Assembly: GCA_035294125.1 (NCBI GenBank)
Contig: DATGLM010000019.1
Span: forward strand, 123,588-187,587
Reading direction: 5' to 3'
DNA length: 64,000 nucleotides
From: CADDYT01 sp035294125
Lineage (GTDB): Bacteria; Chloroflexota; Ktedonobacteria; Ktedonobacterales; Ktedonobacteraceae
A program made the translations under genes and the position numbers. Under the pieces are notes generated by a model. It ran no database searches, had not been told where the DNA came from, and saw only the letters and a list, made by a program, of their open reading frames with translations. This document shows positions 23,595-32,658 of this stretch, piece after piece. Position 1 is the first letter of the stretch, and each line of letters opens with the position of its first letter.

Positions 23595-23799
23595 GATCGC
23601 TAGATTTCCTTTCATAGTAGAGGCCACAAGAAACCTGACCCAATATGTCCAAGAGCGTTTTTATAGTATATCATTTCTTCTGCAATGATATTATATCATC
23701 TCTATCGTTCAGATTGCTCCTGCTTGCAGAAACAGAGCAGACCTTTCTGCTTTTCCCTATCCGCCAGGGTCACATTCCTGACATCCACTCAGCATTGTT

Positions 23800-25341
23800 T
23801 CAGCGTGTTCGCGCCAGATCGTCCATGACCAGTCGGCCTGTGATGGAGGCGGAGAGCAAGACACCGGGAATGCCAGCACCGGGATGAGTTCCTGCCCCTA
23901 CGAAATAGAGATTGTCTATCTCATCTGAACGGTTATGAGGGCGGAAGTAGGCAGACTGGAAAAGGGTTGGCTCAATGGAGAACGCGGCTCCCAGGTGGCT
24001 GCGCAGCTCGGATGCGAAATCGAGCGGGGTGAAGGAGTGTTCAGTCACAATACTCGCTGCTAAGCCTTGCAGGCCAACCTCATGCTCCAGAAAGTGCATA
24101 ATCCGGTCACGGAAAGCGGGCGCTTCACGCATCCAGTCAACGTTACGAGCCAGATTAGGGACGGGAGCGAGCACATACAGGCTTTCGCCGCCTGCCGGAG
24201 CCAGCGACGGGTCGGTCCTCGTCGGAGTGTGCAGGTAGAGCGCCAGGTCTTGCGGCAGACCCTGACCATCGAAAATGTCTCGAATCAGCTCTTTATAGCG
24301 GTCAGGCATGAAAATGGTATGGTGGCGCAACTGCGGATACTGCCTGTTTAATCCCAGATACAACATGAAGCAGCTCATAGAGTAGCGGTAGCGTTGCATA
24401 CGCTGCGCGCCCCTCTGCGAGCGGTACGGGACAGGCAACAACTTCAGCAGGGTAGAGGCGACATCGCTATTTGCGATGACGGCCTCCGCCTCAAGCTCCC
24501 TCCCATCTGCCAGTCGCACACCTGTCGCCCGTTGCTCCTGGAGCAGAAGTTGCTCCACGGGGACACCACAATGGACTTCGCCGCCCATTGCCTGCAGCAG
24601 GCGCTCCATCGCCTCAACAAGCGTATACATACCCCCTGATACGAAATGCACACCGCCCAACCGTTCCAGATAAGGCACAATGCTATAGATGGCACTGGCG
24701 CGAAAGGGATTGCCTCCGATGAAGAGTGGATGGAACGAGAAGACCATGCGCAGGTATGGATGGTGAAAGTAGCGTGAGACAAACGCATAGACGCTGCGCT
24801 GCGCGCCCAGCCGCACAAGCTCAGGCGCAACCCGCAGGAAGGCGCCACGAGTAAGAAACGGTTGAGCGGCCAGGTCGGCAAAGGCACGCTGGTAAATTCG
24901 CCTCGTGTCGGCAAGAAAGGCCCGATACCCGGCTGCGTCGCGCGGCTCGAACTTTGCGATCTCCGCCTCATCTGCGGCACCGCTTCCCCAGTAATCGAAC
25001 CAGCGCCCATCCCGAAAGTAGATGCGATAAAACGGGCTAAGCGGCACAAGCGGCACATCGTCTTGCAGATTGCGACCGGCGGCAGCCCAGAGATCTTCGA
25101 GCAGGTGCGGCGCGGTCAGCAGTGTAGGCCCCATGTCGAAAGTGAAGCCAGCATCCTTAAGTTGATAAGCCCGGCCTCCCAGACGTTCGCGCGCCTCTAC
25201 CAGCGTAACGGCATACCCGGCTGCCTGCAAACGAATAGCAGTTGCCAGGCCACCGAACCCGCCACCAATCACGATGGCCCTTTTCTTCCCCTGACTCAGA
25301 ACGGGCGTGGCGACAAAATGATCAACACGTAACTGCTTCAT
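23800..25341 (-). CDS. crtI: Phytoene desaturase family flavoenzyme
   Basis: 513 residues. An ADP-binding betaalphabeta fold is near the N-terminus (AIVIGGGFGGLATAIRLQ, glycines 26-31) followed by LVEARERLGGRAY. The C-terminal CrtI signature is NLYFVGAGTHPGAGIPGVLL. Catalyses successive FAD-dependent desaturations of phytoene toward lycopene or related polyenes; number of steps, or a ketolase-like variant (CrtO/CrtD), cannot be told from sequence by eye. It is the last gene of the carotenoid operon, and its ATG overlaps the preceding stop (ATGA). The N-terminal 20 residues extend beyond the usual CrtI start. Confidence 0.9.
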   Translation of the reverse strand: MKQLRVDHFVATPVLSQGKKRAIVIGGGFGGLATAIRLQAAGYAVTLVEARERLGGRAYQLKDAGFTFDMGPTLLTAPHLLEDLWAAAGRNLQDDVPLVPLSPFYRIYFRDGRWFDYWGSGAADEAEIAKFEPRDAAGYRAFLADTRRIYQRAFADLAAQPFLTRGAFLRVAPELVRLGAQRSVYAFVSRYFHHPYLRMVFSFHPLFIGGNPFRASAIYSIVPYLERLGGVHFVSGGMYTLVEAMERLLQAMGGEVHCGVPVEQLLLQEQRATGVRLADGRELEAEAVIANSDVASTLLKLLPVPYRSQRGAQRMQRYRYSMSCFMLYLGLNRQYPQLRHHTIFMPDRYKELIRDIFDGQGLPQDLALYLHTPTRTDPSLAPAGGESLYVLAPVPNLARNVDWMREAPAFRDRIMHFLEHEVGLQGLAASIVTEHSFTPLDFASELRSHLGAAFSIEPTLFQSAYFRPHNRSDEIDNLYFVGAGTHPGAGIPGVLLSASITGRLVMDDLARTR

Positions 25342-26939
25342 GAATGTATAACCTCCTCAGTATTACCGGATACAGGCGTGTTTGCCTGAGCGGAGAGCGC
25401 GCGCACTTGCTCTTCCAGAGCCTGTAGCAGCTCTGTAGTACCGGCATAGTCGCTTCGGAAGAGCTCCGGACCAAAGCGCAGGGTGATATGCCACTGCCCG
25501 TTCCAGGTATACATCAAACCTGCCGGGACGATAGCTACCCGCGTGCGTCCATCTCGCTCAGCCATCTCTACCAGCTTCGCACAGCCTGGGCGGAACGGCA
25601 GAAACGTGTCGTTGTCCTTTTTCGGTGTTGGCTCAGGATCGATATTGGGGTATGCCTCTGGAAAGACGAGCAGCGCCTCCCTGCTGCGGAGCAAGCGCAC
25701 CGAGTCCGTTGCTGCCCGCCGCAGATAGCTTCTGAACTCGCTGCGTGTATAGACGCTGTGCCCGCCTGTGGGCTTTATCATGTCTGGCCCGGCTCCAAGC
25801 CGCTCAAGGCGCAGCAGCGCGGGCCAGTCTACAGCAGCGCAGGCCCATTCCATCACCCTGCACTGCCAGCGAGTCTTGAGCCAGTCCAGGGCGACAAGGA
25901 TATGCAAACGCCGTGGTACAGCTTGCAGAAGCACGCAGCCATCATAGAGGTGGTGAAAGTGACGGGCAACGATCACCACCGGGCCGCAGGGCGGTACGTG
26001 TTCCAGCCCTTCGATGACGACCCGCACCTTGCGCCGCGTCAGCGCCTGGCTCCCCGTGTAGATCGTCAGCCACGACACGCGCTTCACAATGGAGTCTTTG
26101 CCTTCATTGACCTGCCGCCCGGCTGTGGTTGGTTTCATCAAGAGCATCGAGACTGGAAGCAGGCCAAGCACAATGGCGATGAGCACAGGAATCCACAGGC
26201 CAGCGCTCAGATTCAGAGCAATGGCGAAGCCGGTATTTGCCACGTACATGCCGGCAGGGAACCACAGCACAATGCGCTGCGCATCGAGATTTACGCGCCA
26301 GAGCAGGCGACTGAGGCCCATATAGGCCAGCCCGGTCAGTGACCATCCGACGAGATTGCTGATCGGCATGCCAAAGTAGGGGCCGTTCTGATACCATATC
26401 CAGAAATGGATGGGAAGATGCTGGTTAGCCATCGCCGGGTCCAGAGAGAGGTCCCAAACCGTCAAAAAGTAGACGCCCAGCGCCAGTGACCATGCCGTGG
26501 GGTGTCGCGGCATGAAGCGGGCCGCCATCACATGCGCCAGCATGAAAGAGACAAATCCCATGTAGAACCAGGACAATGGAATCGAATACGGGACAAGACC
26601 TGCAATTTTGAAGCCGAGGAAATTTGTGTAGGAGTATGGCCCGAAGGGAATCCCTGTACTGGTTCCCAGCAATTCCATGCTTAACGGAATAGTCGTCGCG
26701 ACAATGAAGAAGATGAGCGTCTTGCGCACACCAACGACGAACAAGCCGAAGAGCAACACGGCAGCCGCCCCAAAAAGAATGTGCAGCGACCCGGCATACC
26801 GTATGCCAAAATTGAAGACTTCGACCGCGAAGGGACTATTATCCCACAACTCAGGGTGCGGCAGCGCGATCAGGAGGCCACCGAGGCCAAAAAGCAGGGC
26901 GGCAAGGTGACAGAAGAAAAGGATTTTGATCGTTCTCAT
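25338..26939 (-). CDS. Fusion: CruF-like carotenoid hydratase plus PlsC-type acyltransferase
   Basis: 533 residues with two domains. Residues 1 to about 285 form a polytopic membrane domain with the conserved carotenoid biosynthesis (CruF/DUF422) features GIPFGPYSYTNFLGFKIAG, VPYSIPLSWFYMGF and TVWDLSLDPAM. CruF adds water to the psi end of acyclic carotenoids. Residues about 305-510 are an acyltransferase domain of the PlsC superfamily (GPVVIVARHFHHLYDG, LVFPEAYPN, VAIVPAGLMY). The usual catalytic HX4D is not exact: the sequence reads HFHHLYD. The domain may acylate the carotenoid glycoside made by the neighbouring GT2 (inference). Start and stop both overlap neighbours by four bases. Confidence 0.8.
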   Translation of the reverse strand: MRTIKILFFCHLAALLFGLGGLLIALPHPELWDNSPFAVEVFNFGIRYAGSLHILFGAAAVLLFGLFVVGVRKTLIFFIVATTIPLSMELLGTSTGIPFGPYSYTNFLGFKIAGLVPYSIPLSWFYMGFVSFMLAHVMAARFMPRHPTAWSLALGVYFLTVWDLSLDPAMANQHLPIHFWIWYQNGPYFGMPISNLVGWSLTGLAYMGLSRLLWRVNLDAQRIVLWFPAGMYVANTGFAIALNLSAGLWIPVLIAIVLGLLPVSMLLMKPTTAGRQVNEGKDSIVKRVSWLTIYTGSQALTRRKVRVVIEGLEHVPPCGPVVIVARHFHHLYDGCVLLQAVPRRLHILVALDWLKTRWQCRVMEWACAAVDWPALLRLERLGAGPDMIKPTGGHSVYTRSEFRSYLRRAATDSVRLLRSREALLVFPEAYPNIDPEPTPKKDNDTFLPFRPGCAKLVEMAERDGRTRVAIVPAGLMYTWNGQWHITLRFGPELFRSDYAGTTELLQALEEQVRALSAQANTPVSGNTEEVIHS

Positions 26940-28081
26940 TGCGAACCTCCACGAACCAGAAGACGACCGCGCCAGACGTGGCGGCGCTGCAACGCGCTGC
27001 GCCCCAGCCGGATAGCCACCGGCATATCGCAGAGCGGCGAGAGCCAGTAGGACCAGGGAGGACGGCGATATGCCCGCACAGTACCGGCGAGAATCCCCAG
27101 ACGCACGGCTACCAGAAGAGCATTAAGCCTGAAAAGCCAGCCTCGTCGTTTCCCTGCAACCAGGAGAGCAAGGCAGAGCGGCAGAGGCAGCGCCTGTACC
27201 AGCATCACTTCGAGCCAGCCGAGCAACGTGTTTTTGCCTGAGAAATGGTCATGCATTGGCAGCGAACGAGGCCAATTGCGCCACGTATCCCGCCAATCGC
27301 TGTACATTTTAACGCTGACAAGATCAGCGGCCTCGTAAAAGCCGACACTATAGCCGCCAGCCACCAGCGTGCGCGCCATCGTGACATCTTCGCAGACGGA
27401 GGCAGATGCCGCCCGAAAACCACCGCAAGCCTCCAGCGCCTCTCGCCTGAACAGAAAGCACTGTCCATTGGCCTGTACCTCGCTGACCCGCCTGAAGGTC
27501 TTCCCCGGTATCCCAAAGCGATAGACGAGCGTTGCCAGCAGAGCAGGATGCAAGAACCCTTCCCCGACAGTATCTATCTCTTGCAGCGTGGCGATACTCA
27601 GGGCCGCCAGTCCCGTTCTCGCCGCCCGTCCCAGCAGCGCACGAGTCAGAATCGCGCCGGGGCGAACATCAGCATCAACGGTGAGTATCCACCGCGAGAG
27701 CGCATCAACAGAACGAAGCCCTACCTGCAAGCCCCAGGCTTTGCCATTCCAGTTTGCCGGGATGGGGCCGCTTTCTACAAGACGCACACGCGGGTCGCGC
27801 ATGGCAGAGATAGAGACCAGTTGCTGCGTCCCATCATCTGAACCTCCGTCTACAACCACGATTTCAACCACTTCCGCGCCCTGAGCTATCAGCCCTTCCA
27901 GGCAGGGAGCAAGCCGGTGGCGCTCGTTCAGCACCGGTACGATCACTGACACACGCTCCCCGTCGTCATCGCCGCCTGCTGCCTCTTCAGCCGCGATACG
28001 CTCTCCACCAGCGCTGCGCAGCAAGCGCAGAATGACACGCAGCGCCAGAACAGCCTGGACAACCATGAGCGGGGCCAGCAA
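26936..28081 (-). CDS. Family 2 glycosyltransferase of the carotenoid cluster
   Basis: 381 residues from a TTG at 28081, with GAGAGG eight bases upstream and the site lying just after the crtB stop. The longer open frame would overlap crtB by 140 bases. A GT-A fold is shown by VSVIVPVLNERHRLAPCLEG, VVVDGGSDDGT, WILTVDADVRPG (the DxD-type motif) and the acceptor-side CEDVTMARTL. There is a hydrophobic N-terminal anchor and one or more C-terminal hydrophobic segments. It resembles CrtQ/CruC-type carotenoid glycosyltransferases. The overlap with the CruF-like gene supports transfer of a sugar to the hydroxylated carotenoid end. Confidence 0.82.
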   Translation of the reverse strand: MLAPLMVVQAVLALRVILRLLRSAGGERIAAEEAAGGDDDGERVSVIVPVLNERHRLAPCLEGLIAQGAEVVEIVVVDGGSDDGTQQLVSISAMRDPRVRLVESGPIPANWNGKAWGLQVGLRSVDALSRWILTVDADVRPGAILTRALLGRAARTGLAALSIATLQEIDTVGEGFLHPALLATLVYRFGIPGKTFRRVSEVQANGQCFLFRREALEACGGFRAASASVCEDVTMARTLVAGGYSVGFYEAADLVSVKMYSDWRDTWRNWPRSLPMHDHFSGKNTLLGWLEVMLVQALPLPLCLALLVAGKRRGWLFRLNALLVAVRLGILAGTVRAYRRPPWSYWLSPLCDMPVAIRLGRSALQRRHVWRGRLLVRGGSQ

Positions 28082-28094
28082 ATTGATAATCCTC

Positions 28095-29105
28095 TCAGAT
28101 TTCAAGCAGCGCCTCCACTTCCTGCGAGCTATCCTCTTCTCCGCGCCGCCAGAGCTGATCGAGCATGAAGGCGATAGCAGCCTCGCGCAGTTTCTCAGGG
28201 AAGCTGGTTGCTGCTCGCGAGCGCAGTACATCATACTGTTTCCGCTCTATTGCCATCAGAATGCGGCGATAGAGCCGACCCGCGACAAGGATGGGCAGTC
28301 GACAGTCGCGGGGAAGGAGCCAGACGCCCGACATGCCGCGCACATAGTAGCGATGCGCGCGCGCAATCTGGTAACGCATCAAGGCAGAGAAACGCTCATC
28401 TGGCCCGCGCCGCTCCCGATAGAGGCGCATGAGGTGGCTAAGCGAACTGCCAAAGCGAGCCAGTTCCTCCTGTGGAAGATAGACGCGGCCAGAGGCAAGA
28501 TCGCCGCCTACGTCGCGCAGAATGTTTGTCAATTGCATGGCGATCCCCAGGCTTTGCGCGGCGGCCAGCGCCTGCGGCGAGGTGGCACCGAGCAAATGAG
28601 TCATTGCCAGGCCCACTGTTCCCGCGACACAATAGCAGTAGCGATACAACTCCTGAAAATCGCGCATCGCTCGCGGCTCCAGGTCAGAGGCTATACCATC
28701 GAGAAAATCAGAGAAGAGAGCGATAGGAATGGAGTGTTCGGCCAGTATCGAGGCAAGATGCATCCCCAGTGGCTCGCGAGGCGCGGGTAATGGGTAGCCC
28801 GCCGCAAACCAGCGCTTCCAGGCCCCCAGTTCGTTACGAATATCCTCGCTGCAGCGACCCTGCGCCGGTTTATCTACGAGATCGTCCAGTATACGAAAAA
28901 ACGCGTAGAGCACAACAACCTGGCGACGCTGCTTTGCAGGCAGAAAGCGCGCAGCAAAATGAAATGTCCGCCCATGCGTTGCCAGCAGCAACTCATCTTG
29001 ACCATCTGTCGGAAGAAGCAGGCTGTGAGCAGGAAGAACTGCGCTTTGTTTCCTCATTTGCTCTGTGCCTCTGCTATCCTCGTTATCTGTCTCTATCATG
29101 CTCAT
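28095..29105 (-). CDS. crtB: Phytoene synthase
   Basis: 336 residues from the ATG at 29105; an ATG at 29141 and one at 29099 are alternatives, none with an ideal ribosome site. Both Asp-rich substrate-Mg motifs are present: AFFRILDDLVD and QLTNILRDVGGD, with RVYLPQEEL following as in phytoene/squalene synthases. It condenses two geranylgeranyl diphosphates to phytoene (a squalene-type C30 product is possible but the context argues for carotenoids). It is the first gene of the operon crtB-GT2-cruF/plsC-crtI. Confidence 0.9.
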   Translation of the reverse strand: MSMIETDNEDSRGTEQMRKQSAVLPAHSLLLPTDGQDELLLATHGRTFHFAARFLPAKQRRQVVVLYAFFRILDDLVDKPAQGRCSEDIRNELGAWKRWFAAGYPLPAPREPLGMHLASILAEHSIPIALFSDFLDGIASDLEPRAMRDFQELYRYCYCVAGTVGLAMTHLLGATSPQALAAAQSLGIAMQLTNILRDVGGDLASGRVYLPQEELARFGSSLSHLMRLYRERRGPDERFSALMRYQIARAHRYYVRGMSGVWLLPRDCRLPILVAGRLYRRILMAIERKQYDVLRSRAATSFPEKLREAAIAFMLDQLWRRGEEDSSQEVEALLEI

Positions 29106-29351
29106 GCTCAAGTGTGCTTCTCTTTCTCTCCATGGTTGCAAGACTATCCCGTCAGCCCCGATTGATCGGCCCCACGTCTCTTGCCGATGAATTGGGGCCT
29201 ACGAGATTTCCTTCTCGTTCTTGAATAGGGAAAATTCATGATCAATGTACTGATCTGCGGACTTTAACAATTTCTCTTTAGAGAGATGCAAGAGCAGGGA
29301 AGAACGGGTGCATTTCTTGCGAGAACTTGCTATCTTCAGGAGACTAACAGG

Positions 29352-29736
29352 CGAAAGCACAGCTACAATTTCAGGCCGGTATCTTGCGCAACGTTCGCGA
29401 TAGCGTCATCGTTCTGAATTTACAGGGACACATTACGCGGCGTGTCCAAAGACATCACGGAGCGCAAACCTCGCGGAAGCAGCGTTGCACGCGGCCAAAG
29501 AGCAACTGAAAGCCATTCTCCACAATATCAGCGCTGGTATCATCGTTCAGGACGATAGCGACACAATCATCTATGCAAATGAGGCAGCGGCGCGAATAAC
29601 CGGCTATCCTTCGACAGAGGCTATTGTGAAAACGACCGGGCCTGCTCTTCTGGCTCAGATTGAAGTGAGTGACGAACAGGGCCACCTTCTTTCTGTAGCA
29701 CAGTTGCCAGGCAGTAAGGCAGTCGCTTCTGCTTTA
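29352..29736 (+). pseudogene. Decayed PAS-domain sensor kinase fragment
   Basis: Three pieces in different frames give a sensible PAS protein. Near 29357 one frame reads AKAQLQFQAGILRNVRDSVI and VLNLQGHIT. A second frame gives GVSKDITERK (a PAC end) at about 29440. A third, from about 29470, gives LAEAALHAAKEQLKAILHNI followed by SAGIIVQDDSDTIIYANEAA and ARITGYPSTEAI. The first PAS domain has lost most of its middle, the frame shifts twice, and the second PAS domain runs without a kinase domain into the 3' end of the convergent transporter gene. So it is a truncated, frame-shifted relic. Confidence 0.75.
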
Positions 29737-31188
29737 CATTTCCTCTTTCGCAAACTTCCCACGCAGCGCGATGAGAACGCCTACGCCCAGCACAATCCAG
29801 ACCCCCACGACATAGGGAATGAGGCCGAGCGGACCGGGGCCAGGCGAGAGGAGGGCTGAAAGGAAGATCGCCGCGATAATCAGTGTGCTGAGTATGGGAA
29901 AGACGATGTGCAGCAGGATGCTTTTCAGACTCCCACGCGAGGAAACGCGTTTGCGCCAGAAGAAACGGATGCAAGCCACATTGACGAGCGCGTAGATGAG
30001 AATGACGAAGAGTGCGTCGAGCGTCCCCAGGAAGCTAAAAGCCCCCGTCGGCGTGAAGGCGAAGCCCAGAGCGATGCCGCTGACAAGACCGAGAATGCAC
30101 AGCCCGGTAATCGCCCCTATCGGCGTGCGCCGTGTGGGATGCAGGATGGCCGTCCAGCGCGGCAGCAGCCCATCGACGCCAACAGTATAGAGGATGCGCG
30201 AGCCGCCGTTGACGATGGCGAGGGCCGCGCCGAAAAACGAGAGGATACCCGCCACATCGAGTAGAGAAGCCAGCAGACCACCTCCAAAATGGCGACCGAT
30301 GGTATCGAACGGCGCGAGATCGTTGGCATAGCCCGTTACCATGTTGTTGATGCCGTAGCCAATGGTAGCGACATAGGCCATCAACACGTAGAAGACGCCG
30401 ACCACGATCATTGAGCCGAAGACGGCGCGGGGAATGTTGCGATGGGGGTTGCGCGTCTCCTCACCCAGCGTCGCCGCTGTCTCGAAGCCTATGAAGCTGA
30501 GCACGCCCAGCACGATGCCCACCGTCAGATCACCACCCTTCGGCACCTCGTTGGGATTGAACGGCGCCGCGCTCAGCCCTCCATGACCACCAACGCTCAC
30601 AAGGACGATCAGCGCCAGCACGAGGCAGATGCCCATCTCAAAGGCCAGCAGTGTCATATCGACCGTCAGCGATTGCCGGATACCGATGTAGCAGAGCGCG
30701 AAGATAATGCCGATGGCCGCGACAAACCAGAAGCTCCAGTGCAGATTGATGCCCACCCAGCGCTGCACCAGCACCTGCAAGTTGGCGCTCATGAGGATGA
30801 ACGAGTACGGCACGCCCAGCGCGATGGCGATGAGGCCCAGCCAGGCCGTAAAAAAGCCCCAGCGCGGCCCGATACCCTCCACAACGAAGGTGTAGGCCGA
30901 GCCGCTTGAGGGCAGTTCCCGCGACATCTCACTGTACTGGCTCGCCATCAGCAACGCCACCACGAAGCCCACGACGTAGCACAACGGCACCGCCGCCCCG
31001 ACCAGCCCCGCCTGCGGGATCGTATTGAAGAAAATCGAGGCCGCCGGTGACATCACCGCTACCGAAATAACAATCGCGTGCCGCAGGCCCAGTGAACTCC
31101 GCCTCAGTCCTGTCACCCTCACCGGCATCGCAGCGTCGGCGCCCGCGCCTGTTGACGCGGGTCTAGAAGATGGTACATCACTCATCAA
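29734..31188 (-). CDS. APC-superfamily amino acid permease
   Basis: 484 residues with about twelve hydrophobic helices. The first helix carries the unwound substrate-binding pattern AVMSPAASIFFNTIPQAG, and helix 6 the SFIGFETAATLGEETRNPHR motif characteristic of the APC family. A cytoplasmic N-terminus of about 35 residues precedes it. It should import an amino acid or related amine by cation symport or exchange; substrate unknown. No enzyme of amino acid breakdown is directly beside it. The gene converges on the PAS pseudogene. Confidence 0.9.
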   Translation of the reverse strand: MMSDVPSSRPASTGAGADAAMPVRVTGLRRSSLGLRHAIVISVAVMSPAASIFFNTIPQAGLVGAAVPLCYVVGFVVALLMASQYSEMSRELPSSGSAYTFVVEGIGPRWGFFTAWLGLIAIALGVPYSFILMSANLQVLVQRWVGINLHWSFWFVAAIGIIFALCYIGIRQSLTVDMTLLAFEMGICLVLALIVLVSVGGHGGLSAAPFNPNEVPKGGDLTVGIVLGVLSFIGFETAATLGEETRNPHRNIPRAVFGSMIVVGVFYVLMAYVATIGYGINNMVTGYANDLAPFDTIGRHFGGGLLASLLDVAGILSFFGAALAIVNGGSRILYTVGVDGLLPRWTAILHPTRRTPIGAITGLCILGLVSGIALGFAFTPTGAFSFLGTLDALFVILIYALVNVACIRFFWRKRVSSRGSLKSILLHIVFPILSTLIIAAIFLSALLSPGPGPLGLIPYVVGVWIVLGVGVLIALRGKFAKEEM

Positions 31189-31278
31189 AAACCTCCTCGC
31201 ATCAGATCAAATAACGCCGCGTGGGCGTATGCCGCGCCACTCCTCAGGCCAGCCGCCACCGGGGCGGGGCGGGAGCGG

Positions 31279-32637
31279 CTACACCAGCCTGGATTCCTCT
31301 CCCTTGTCTATCTCCATATCCGGTGCTGGCCCATCGGCATCGAATAACTGGCGCAGGTAGTCGTTGAGGAAGATGCCTTGCGGGTCGACGGAGGCGCGCA
31401 CGCGACGGAAATCGTGCCAGTGTGGGTAGAGTTGAGCCAGTTCCTGCGCCGTGCGCGTGTGCATCTTGCCCCAGTGCGGTCGCCCCTGGTAGCGCCGGAA
31501 AATCTCTTCCATATGCTGGAAATAGGACTGGTAGGGCATACCCCGGTACATGTGGACCGCGAGATAGCACGACTCGCGCTGGTAGGCCGGGCTGAGCCAG
31601 ATATCATCAGAGTGGACAAAGCGGCACTCCACGGGGAAGTGAACAGCGAACTGTTCGCGATTGATGCAGTCCTGAATCTCTTTGAGCACCCTCGGCCCAT
31701 CTTGCGCCGGAACGTTGTACTCCATCTCTTGAAAGCGCACGGCTCGCGGTGTCGCGTAGACACGATGGCTGTAATCCACCTCGTCAACCGAGGCAATGCC
31801 CGCGGCCGAAATCTTGCTGATGGTCTTCGCTGTGCGCGGCAGCAGGCGGCTGCACTCGGAAAGCAGCCCGAAGAGGCCATTTTCCAGTACAACCTGGTTG
31901 AAATTGCTCCAGAAGCCGCCCGCGTTGGCTTCGGCCTCCGTCTCATTCAGGAACTTGGCCTGCACCCACTCACTGTAGGGGAACCAGAAAAACTCGAAGT
32001 GACTGTTCTCCCGCTTGTAACGTTCCAGGTTGGCGAGACAGTCCGCCAATCGCTCGCGGCGGCTCACAAAGTGCAGGCGTCTGGCAGGAACTACACGCAG
32101 CCTCACCCTGGCGATCACGCCCAGCGCGCCCAGCGAGACCTGCGCCGCCTTGAAGACATCAGGATTCTGCTCCGCCGAGCATTCCAGCAGTTCGCCATCC
32201 GCCGTCACCAGCGTCAGCCCTTCGACCTGCGTTGCCAGGGAACCGTAGCGCACGCCCGTGCCATGCGTTCCCGTGCTGATGGCCCCCGCGATGCTCTGCT
32301 CATCGATATCGCCCAGATTTTCCTGCGCCAGCCCCTCTTCCAACAGTGCCTTGCCCAGGTGCCGCAGCCACGTCCCACCCAGCACTGTCGCCGTCCCACG
32401 CTCCCTGTCAATCGCCTCGATACCCTGCACACCATCCAGCGACATCAACACATCATCCGTCTGCGCCAGCGGCGTAAACGAGTGACCCGACCCCACCACG
32501 CGCACATGCCGTCCCTCGCGCCCATACCTTCCAATCAGCCGCGCCAGTTCCTCCACGCTCCCCGGCCTCACCACCTCGCGCGGCTCGCAACGCACCGAAC
32601 CAGACCAGTTCGACCACGCCCTTTTCCGGTTTGCCAT
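31279..32637 (-). CDS. FAD-linked aldonolactone oxidase (D-arabinono-1,4-lactone oxidase family)
   Basis: 452 residues from the ATG at 32637, with GGAGG eight to twelve bases upstream; the ATG seven codons before contains that site. The VAO-type FAD domain has VRVVGSGHSFTPLAQTDDVL (the His is the usual covalent flavin site), STGTHGTG and SLGALGVI. The C-terminal ALO domain has the HWGKMH motif. The family oxidises aldonolactones such as L-gulono- or D-arabinono-lactone. It directly follows a fold-III PLP enzyme gene on the same strand, a pairing also found in actinobacteria (from memory). Confidence 0.87.
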   Translation of the reverse strand: MANRKRAWSNWSGSVRCEPREVVRPGSVEELARLIGRYGREGRHVRVVGSGHSFTPLAQTDDVLMSLDGVQGIEAIDRERGTATVLGGTWLRHLGKALLEEGLAQENLGDIDEQSIAGAISTGTHGTGVRYGSLATQVEGLTLVTADGELLECSAEQNPDVFKAAQVSLGALGVIARVRLRVVPARRLHFVSRRERLADCLANLERYKRENSHFEFFWFPYSEWVQAKFLNETEAEANAGGFWSNFNQVVLENGLFGLLSECSRLLPRTAKTISKISAAGIASVDEVDYSHRVYATPRAVRFQEMEYNVPAQDGPRVLKEIQDCINREQFAVHFPVECRFVHSDDIWLSPAYQRESCYLAVHMYRGMPYQSYFQHMEEIFRRYQGRPHWGKMHTRTAQELAQLYPHWHDFRRVRASVDPQGIFLNDYLRQLFDADGPAPDMEIDKGEESRLV

Positions 32638-32658
32638 GAAATATTTCCTCCCATACAA

